Shown here: positions 58,760 to 64,000 of the stretch, piece after piece
How positions within the stretch are numbered: the first letter of the stretch is position 1
Layout: the number at the start of each line of letters is the position of its first letter
Assembly (NCBI RefSeq): GCF_020497125.1
Contig: NC_059081.1
Location: 13,921,105 to 13,985,104 of the forward strand
Direction of reading: 5' to 3'
Length of the DNA stretch: 64,000 bases
Source of the DNA: Mauremys mutica
Lineage: Eukaryota > Chordata > Testudines > Geoemydidae
The notes under the pieces: generated by a model
Database searches by the model: none
Told to the model about the DNA's origin: nothing
What the model saw: only the letters and a program-made list of their open reading frames with translations
Translations under genes and position numbers: made by a program

Positions 58760-61700
58760 AAGGAGATTTTGCCTTGGGTATGGAACAATTTTAAACAACC
58801 GTTGCTTAGAAAAAAATATTGGTTGCTTTTATTTCACTCCCCCCAATCAAATTATATAAATCTTATTTGTATGTACTCAGCTAGCCATTTTAAAATCTCA
58901 GGATACACAGTGGTCTATTGCCTGCTTTCCTGAATTACTACTTGGCCAGCTAGAAGGGCAATACTGCAAAAATGTTAGGGCACATTTGCTAGTTTTTAAG
59001 GTCTTTAAGTCTTTAAAGGGTGGCGTGTGCGTTTACAGACAAACACACAACAGCAGGGTTAAGTCCAGCATCATTCTGGTTTAGACTTTTTTTTACACAA
59101 AATAACTAAATGAGAGTTTTGTCCAGAAAGAATGCTAAACATCAGTCATTTTTCAAACACACCTGACAAGTAAACTATTCCAATAAAACTGGAATTTGGC
59201 TGCTGGTAAAAATACTAATGGGAATTCGAATAAATCATGCTGTAAAGAAGCAATTTTGAGCATAGATAGTCTAATGTTAAACAATGTGCATGAAGACACT
59301 TCATCTTAATATGAAATATGCTCCTTCCAAACCCAATCTGGTTCTGAAATCGGGGATTACTTTAGGTGTTCTTCTTATGAACCTGAGCCATGGGGAGTGC
59401 AGGAACATAGTGGCTGCTAATACAGAGCTTGTGAGTATTTGACTCACTTTAGTCCATGACAATGGATTGAAGGGCAGATTGTGAATCAACATCCCAGGTT
59501 CTATGACATCCATTACTGAGCCCATGGGTTAGTCCAGCCAGAAGTCCCCAAAATAATATGTACCAATGTTTTAAAGAAAACAATTCTAAATAGATTTAAA
59601 AAAAACCCAAATCCAGCAGTGTATCTCGACATAGTCTGTGAATGAATATGAACAAGGGACACAAAAATCAGACATCCAATGTATCAAATGTAATAAATCC
59701 ACTGGGGCTAATCAGCCCTCCTTTCCCCACTAACCTCAACCCCACAGTATGCCAAATAGTGAAAGCAGATGACTTGCAAACAGGTTAAGACCCCCCTGCC
59801 CTGGAATTCCAATTCCCCACAACTGAAGCAAAATGTAGGGTTGGGGGTGGGAGGGTGGGGGTTAGATTTGGGAAACTTCCAAATCTAATTGCCCCAGACA
59901 CTTTATCCAAAGCCCTTTAAAAAAAAACCCTCACAGACCTTCAACCCAAGAACAGGGCTGAGCTCCATAAAGCTAGCATTAGCATCGTGAATAGTATAGT
60001 AGGTTTTCTATACCCAGGCCCTTATCGTATGAGAGACTAGACTACAAAGCCAACCTCTTGATTCAAAGCAATACATGTACAATTCCCACTTCTTTGTAGC
60101 AAAAAATTATCCATTGCTTCATAGACACTCCAAATAAAATCCTAGCTGGACTGATAGCAGAGCACTGCAATAGAGTTGTAAAGTTATTGTAGGCCCTATA
60201 ATAATTAGGATATGCTTCTGTTTTTAATGTAAACTGTCTCTGAATGCAATACTTACAGCCATTAAACTGGCCCAGAAATTAAGGGTGGACTTCTATGGAA
60301 GTCTCAGGAATTCAGAATTGTTTTACCAGTCACAAACAGCCTCAGATGTCAGGAGTATTTCACTAGGTAGCCTTATTCCTCAGTTCAAGATCTTGTGCAC
60401 TAGCTGTGTTAGACAAGCCCTAAGAGCACTGTCCTGGACATGTTTATGTAGTATAGGTAAAGGAAAAACAGAGAACCACATTCCTGTCTGATGCTCACAA
60501 TATAAATCTGTCAGGGGAAACTTCAGAAGATGTTTTGGCCAGGGAGTAATGAACTGAAGGATCTGTAGGTGAGCATGGATGACTTAGTAAACTAATATAA
60601 TGCCTGACTGGGGAATTGGAAGAGTAGAGAGAGATTAAAAATACATTTTATTCTAAATTTGTCAGTTATTGTGCTGCTATAGTTTATAGAAACTGAATAT
60701 TTCTTAGCATCTAATGGAGAAATTATGGACCAGATTCTCTGGTAGGTTTCAGCACTTTTGCACCATCATGCCACACAGAATTTCCCTGGCACAGGGGAGT
60801 TACCAGCTGGGGGCAGATCTGGCATATGCAGCTCCTGCTTAATGCCCTTACCCATCCATGGGATAAAGGGTGGGAAGAGGTAAGAAGGGGGCTCTGCTCT
60901 CTCTCTTCACTCAGTGCATAGTCCTTTGGACAGCACTGCATGGTGCAGCTCTTCCCTGAGACTAAGGGAACCAGAACAGGCACCCAGATGGCCCTTACAT
61001 TTCTGGGCCCAACAAAAACTTGATGTAGCAGTGACTCTTGGTTTGCATAGCCAGAGATGTTCAATAATCAGTTAAGAAATTTGAGCTCAGCTTGAAACAA
61101 AAAGGGAGATAACATACTGAGCTGCATAAAAAACCCAAACATCCTGGCATAGCATCAGGAAGCCACCCTGCCTCTAGCCCAGTGTGGGGAACTCTACTCA
61201 GGAGCACATTCCTCTCCCCCCCGATCCCTTGTGGATCAACTCCCGGCTCCAGGGAGCCGGGGCGTCTAGCAGAAGCAAGGACAATGGGTGAGGCATATCC
61301 AGTGAGGTCAGCAGACAGGTATACAGAGACATTGTTTTCTACCTGCTGAGTGGCTCTTTGCTCCAAGCTCCTCCCACCTCTCTCTGCAAGCTCTAGGCTA
61401 TTCTTCCTTTTCTCCTCTCCCCTCTTCCATTCTCTTCTACACTCCACCCCTGTCACCGGGTCCCTGTACCTCTACTTCTATTATCTCGCCACCTTTGTCA
61501 TTCTCCTTGCCTCATTGCTGCCCATGGACCAAATCTCCTCCTAGACCTCTAACGAGGGTGGGTTCCAAAGCCACTGGGATTAAGGATAAGATATCCTGGC
61601 CTCATCTGCCCCAGAAAACTACTCTGTGTAAAGAGATGGAAAAACAGCACTTCCTCTGATGGTACCGTGTAGGGAAAGGGGATCCATATGGTCATTGCTA

Positions 61701-62030
61701 ATGATGGTCCAAATATTTCCCAAATTATATGACCCATGAATATGAATATCATTTGACTTTGAATAATGAACCATTCATTCATCTCCATATAAAACCTCAT
61801 GTATCCTGACAGCTTCCTATTGCCATCCAGTCTGAAGTGACTCAGGAGTACAAATTATTTTCGCTTAGATTGGCAGTAATTTATGCTCAGTAAATTGACT
61901 ATAGATCTGGTTGATTCAGGAGGTAGCATGGGAGTAACTTGCCATTTTGCTAAATTCCTTCATTCATTCTTGGCCAAACCACTTCCCCTTTGGGGGCCAA
62001 AGAGTGAACCCCTGACTCACACAGTGAACC
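58760..62030. other. Stretch without supported genes
   Basis: About 3.3 kb. The longest frames (61061-61456 and 60723-61064, both minus) show no domain, no repeat and no splice sites that I could defend. No MITE tips or LINE ends were recognised. Confidence 0.45.
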
Positions 62031-62039
62031 CTTAGCATC

Positions 62040-62460
62040 AGAGTGTGAGGCCTGCAAGGCCCACAATGACTCAGTCTGACCTCCTGTATATCAGAGGCTC
62101 CCAACCCCACCCAGCACCTGCACACTAAACCCAACAACTGAAATTAGACCAAAAGTATCACAGCCCACAGGGAGACTAGACTTGTGCCACAGGCAGCGAA
62201 TAGGAGGGAGTGAGGTACACCAGTTCCTGTGGGCCTTGGGATGGTAGAAAAATGATTAAGTGAGATATATGCAAACAATCCTGGCAAGTGACCCACACCC
62301 ACAGAGAACATAAAAATAGAAAAAAAAAACAAGGCCACGGACCTGGAGTAAAATTCCTTCCCAATCCAGTTTCTCCCAGGAGTAGCATTGCTGAAGTCCT
62401 GTGAGGAACCACTTGCCAGTGTAAGTAAGGGATTCATAATCTGGCCCTTGGAGAGTTGCC
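62040..62460 (-). mobile_element. CR1 LINE 3' untranslated region, same subfamily as 53.7-54.2 kb
   Basis: The reverse complement reads ctaatttcagttgttgggtt, then gtgctgggtggggttggg and gatatacaggaggtcagact, close to 54129-54205 on the plus strand. The upstream part (62300-62450) has the CR1 phrase ggcaagtggttcctcacagg and a long T run on the minus strand (A9 at 62321-62330 on plus). It lies inverted relative to the copy 8 kb away. Confidence 0.7.
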
Positions 62461-63013
62461 ATCACCAACTAAGAGGATACATGTAAACCAGAGACCACAT
62501 TTTGTAGTATACTTGGTGGACAACAGGTCAACAGTGAGGCAACCAGCATCTCCTCTAAAAACAAAGACATTATTCCAAGTGACAGACCTATTGGCTCTCT
62601 TTACACTGATCCTTGACAGATGAGCAAGGAGTCTTCATGCTAGAAATAATGATGTGTACATAAAAAAGGTAACTGGATCTCATGCTGAGAGATATAGATT
62701 CCTCAATCAATAAAAGGGAAAGGAAAGAATACACATCTCTCCAGTACAAATGTGGGTCGAGGAAGGTGGTTTCACCATTAGTTGAAGCATCAGGTATTGG
62801 CAATGCCAATGCAGGATATAGGACTTGATGAGCAGTGGTCTCATCCAGTAAGATAATCAAATCTTATGTTCCCATGGATCTGCTATCATCCCATACCACT
62901 TATAAGACAAAAATCTGAAGCTTTCAGAGATCATGGATATTATTTAATAGACGCATTTTGTTACTGTTTGATTTATAAAAATGTGGCCTAATACCTTTGG
63001 TACATACACACAA

Positions 63014-63265
63014 ATTTAGGCCCCAATCTTGCAATGAACACTACATGGGCTGATCCTTGTAGACCCTCACTGAGTCCAATAGGGCTCTATACTGGTGAAG
63101 GGCTCTGCCCGCTTGGAGCTTATCACAGAATCAAAGCCCTAAAAAACATCAACATTTGGCTAAACACAATAAACATAAATGAAGGGCCCACCTCACAAAT
63201 GCACTGGGTGAATTAGAGGCTCCACGGAGTCAATGTGACTTTTGCCATTGACTTCAATGGTGTCA
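63014..63265. repeat. Two adjoining foldback repeats
   Basis: The first runs from ggccccaatcttgcaatg (63022) to about 63145 (agaatcaaagcccta). The second (63215-63265) has ggagtcaatgtgacttttgcc against ccattgacttcaatgg. Both match members of the palindromic family; the second is close to the 55.9 kb copy. Confidence 0.5.
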
Positions 63266-64000
63266 CGATATCAACCAGTATCAGCTTACCTAGGTTTTAA
63301 GAACATTGTCCATGCCATAGTATCAGGACACTTCAGATGATTTTGCAACATGCCCTAAAGCTGAGACTGCCTCTGTGAGTAAAACTGGCAGAAGTGAAAT
63401 AGAGAATTGAGTGCCTTCTGCTAAGAATGCAATTATAGAAGTTCCCAGACATTTAAACTTAGGTTCTATTAGTGCTAAGTACCTCATCCAACCTAAATTT
63501 TCATGACACATCATGAGGGGAAGTCAAACTTTTCAGGACTTTATAGATCAATTTCCTAAAAACTGGATCCAGAACCAACAGAAATCAGTGCAGTCTTTGC
63601 TGCACTATACCAATATTAATAAATTAACAGCATAGCTGCAAAAGAGCATATTAAGTAAAGAATTTCTGTATTTTGCACCAGAGGCTGGATTCAATGCCTG
63701 ATGAAGTCAACTGAAAGTCTTCCATTGGATCAGGTTTCTGAATACTCTTCCAGGCATGGTGAAATGAAACCAGGGCCATACCCAAAGGAAATGATTACAT
63801 TCACAAAGGCCAACACAGATTTTTAAAAAGGCACTAAAGTTCTACAAAGCCTACAAAGCAATCAATGATTCAGAAGGACCCCTAGACTGTGAATCTATTT
63901 GTAACATAGGCAAAATCCCTCAGCAATGGGAGACCACAGAATCTGCAATCCGACAGGACAAAAGTCTAACTTTAATTGGGCCAAGTTCTCAAATGGTGAA

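Overview
This window is vertebrate nuclear DNA, most likely from a hidden-necked (cryptodiran) turtle. The strongest evidence is a tRNA-derived SINE at 1753-1928 that matches the turtle Cry / tortoise Pol III SINE, together with abundant CR1 LINEs, L2-like LINEs, MIR-type SINEs and many short GC-rich hAT and PIF/Harbinger MITEs of the turtle type. I found no bacterial-style genes, no operon and no intact host protein-coding gene. All recognisable coding sequence is transposon-derived and broken. The stretch is therefore intergenic, or intron of a gene whose exons lie outside the window.

Layout: 0.5-1.0 kb, old CR1/L3 relic (-). 1.36-3.72 kb, a composite CR1 (+): 5' leader, inserted Cry SINE, ORF1 with esterase motifs, large internal deletion, end of ORF2, C-rich insert, 3' end. 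4.7-8.2 kb, a nearly full-length decayed non-LTR retrotransposon (-) with endonuclease, reverse transcriptase and C-terminal zinc finger. 9.05-10.2 kb, old CR1/L3 reverse transcriptase relic (-). 11-17 kb, MITEs, MIR pieces and unassigned sequence. 17.1-18.4 kb, an L2 LINE (+) split by a hAT MITE. 18.4-30 kb, mostly unassigned sequence with a 60-bp-arm hairpin at 28.5 kb. 30.2-30.6 kb, a 28-bp minisatellite. 32-37 kb, three hAT MITEs with target duplications, one only 49 bp long, and a CR1 piece. 38-41.2 kb, Harbinger-type and other MITEs. 41.2-44.6 kb, a decayed but recognisable autonomous PIF/Harbinger transposon: a MYB/SANT-like gene (+) facing a DDE transposase gene (-). 45-64 kb, CR1, L2 and SINE pieces, and a three-layer nest at 52.4-53.1 kb (hAT MITE in Harbinger MITE in CR1).

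How the parts relate: autonomous elements supply enzymes and the short elements are their likely passengers. CR1 reverse transcriptase is thought to move the Cry SINE, whose tail resembles the CR1 ends here. A Harbinger DDE transposase plus MYB-like protein would mobilise elements with 3-bp T-A-type target duplications. A hAT transposase, not encoded here, would have moved the 8-bp-duplication MITEs. Nesting gives relative ages: L2 and L3/CR1 relics are old, CR1 copies younger, and the hAT MITEs inside L2 and inside the Harbinger MITE are later still.
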